From: an uncultured Anaerolineaceae bacterium
GTDB taxonomy: Bacteria; Chloroflexota; Anaerolineae; Anaerolineales; Anaerolineaceae
DNA length: 34,124 nucleotides
NCBI GenBank assembly: GCA_927443345.1
Contig: CAKMKJ010000015.1
Location: 1-34,124 of the forward strand
Direction: 5' to 3'
Each line of letters begins with the position of its first letter. Positions within the stretch are counted from its first letter, which is position 1. Shown here piece by piece: positions 33,631 through 34,124 of this stretch. The position numbers were made by a program, and so were the translations under genes. The notes beneath the pieces were generated by a model. It saw only the letters and a program-made list of their open reading frames with translations. It was not told the DNA's origin and ran no database searches.

Positions 33631-34124
33631 GTTTTATCCACCATATGCTTTAATCTTTTTCCACCAAGTATGGAAAGCTTAATTGTTGTGAGTCCAATTT
33701 GAAGGTGATGATGCTTATAAGATGTTATTTTGTGTTTTCTAAGCAAGTTGGTAAAAACTCATGATGGTTTTAATTTTATCAGTAAAGTGAAATTGGTGAT
33801 TTTCCTAAAAGAATCCTCCCCACAGGTTGCTGCGAGGAAGGTTAATGTGATACCTAAATTTCACGTCAAAAGATAATTACCATCATTTAAATCCATTTTG
33901 TGAAAAATTTATAGAAATGTTACTTTGGCATAGCATTTTCTGCGTCTCCTTGCCTCGAAATTATCGATTATTTCTTTCAATTCAGAATATTGGGTATGGT
34001 AAACGCTCCTCATCAAACATATTAGAACCATCGCTGACTACTTAACAACACCCTCTTAGGACAATGAGTTATTATACACAACTTGATACGGATGTTTTAT
34101 CGAAAGCTTCATCAATATAAATCG
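33631..34124. other. Spacer at right edge without recognisable gene
   Basis: No family similarity is visible. A 40-codon minus-strand frame (34031-33909; MVLICLMRSV start, basic RRRRK near the end) has no ribosome site. It should include the promoter of the 680-residue gene, but I do not see a consensus one. Confidence 0.4.

Noticed and set aside
33909-34031. 40-codon basic minus-strand frame at the right edge
   Set aside because: No ribosome site and no recognisable family; mentioned only in the spacer entry.

Overview
The window looks like a chromosomal segment of an anaerobic, fermentative bacterium. Gene content and style suggest a Chloroflexota/Anaerolineae-type organism; this is inference from the mixture of an HydABC-type [FeFe] hydrogenase, DUF2142 and GT-C membrane glycosyltransferases, a methyltransferase-GT2 fusion and IS remnants, not from a marker gene. 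No rRNA, tRNA or CRISPR array was found.

Left part (1-20280) is dominated by cell-surface glycan genes. It starts with the 3' end of a DUF2142-type membrane protein, then a decayed IS21 istB fragment and a DegV fatty-acid-binding gene with a strong terminator. A minus-strand GT-C-like membrane protein and a three-gene ABC-2 exporter operon (ATPase, permease, permease) follow. A plus-strand run comes next: LOG-family phosphoribohydrolase, SAM methyltransferase-GT2 fusion, large membrane protein, full-length DUF2142 protein, then after a gene-poor AT-rich spacer a polyprenyl-phosphate-type GT2, a small membrane protein and a GT-C-like protein with overlapping reading frames. Another empty ~1 kb spacer precedes a minus-strand GT-C-like protein. 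The GT2 enzymes could make lipid-linked sugar donors that the polytopic proteins use outside the membrane (inference).

The middle (20281-29586) starts with a frameshifted transposase fragment. It continues with a minus-strand energy-metabolism block, read from right to left: NarL-type response regulator, four-CBS-domain protein, TauABC/SsuABC-like uptake system (lipoprotein, permease, ATPase) and hydC-hydB-hydA. The last six of these genes lie close together or overlap, and hydC starts 17 nt after the ABC ATPase, so uptake system and hydrogenase are probably cotranscribed. HydABC would couple NADH and ferredoxin oxidation to H2 formation (or the reverse). The response regulator carries Asn where the phosphoacceptor Asp is expected.

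The right part has a divergent MFS transporter with a good sigma70 promoter preceded by three tandem 13-bp repeats, a truncated metallophosphoesterase fragment, a small hydrophobic ORF and a 680-aa minus-strand GT-C-like membrane protein. The last ~490 bp contain no recognisable gene.

The points most worth attention are the altered response regulator, the tandem repeats in the divergent control region, the ABC-transporter/hydrogenase operon, and a four-cysteine exported domain shared by the two DUF2142 paralogues.
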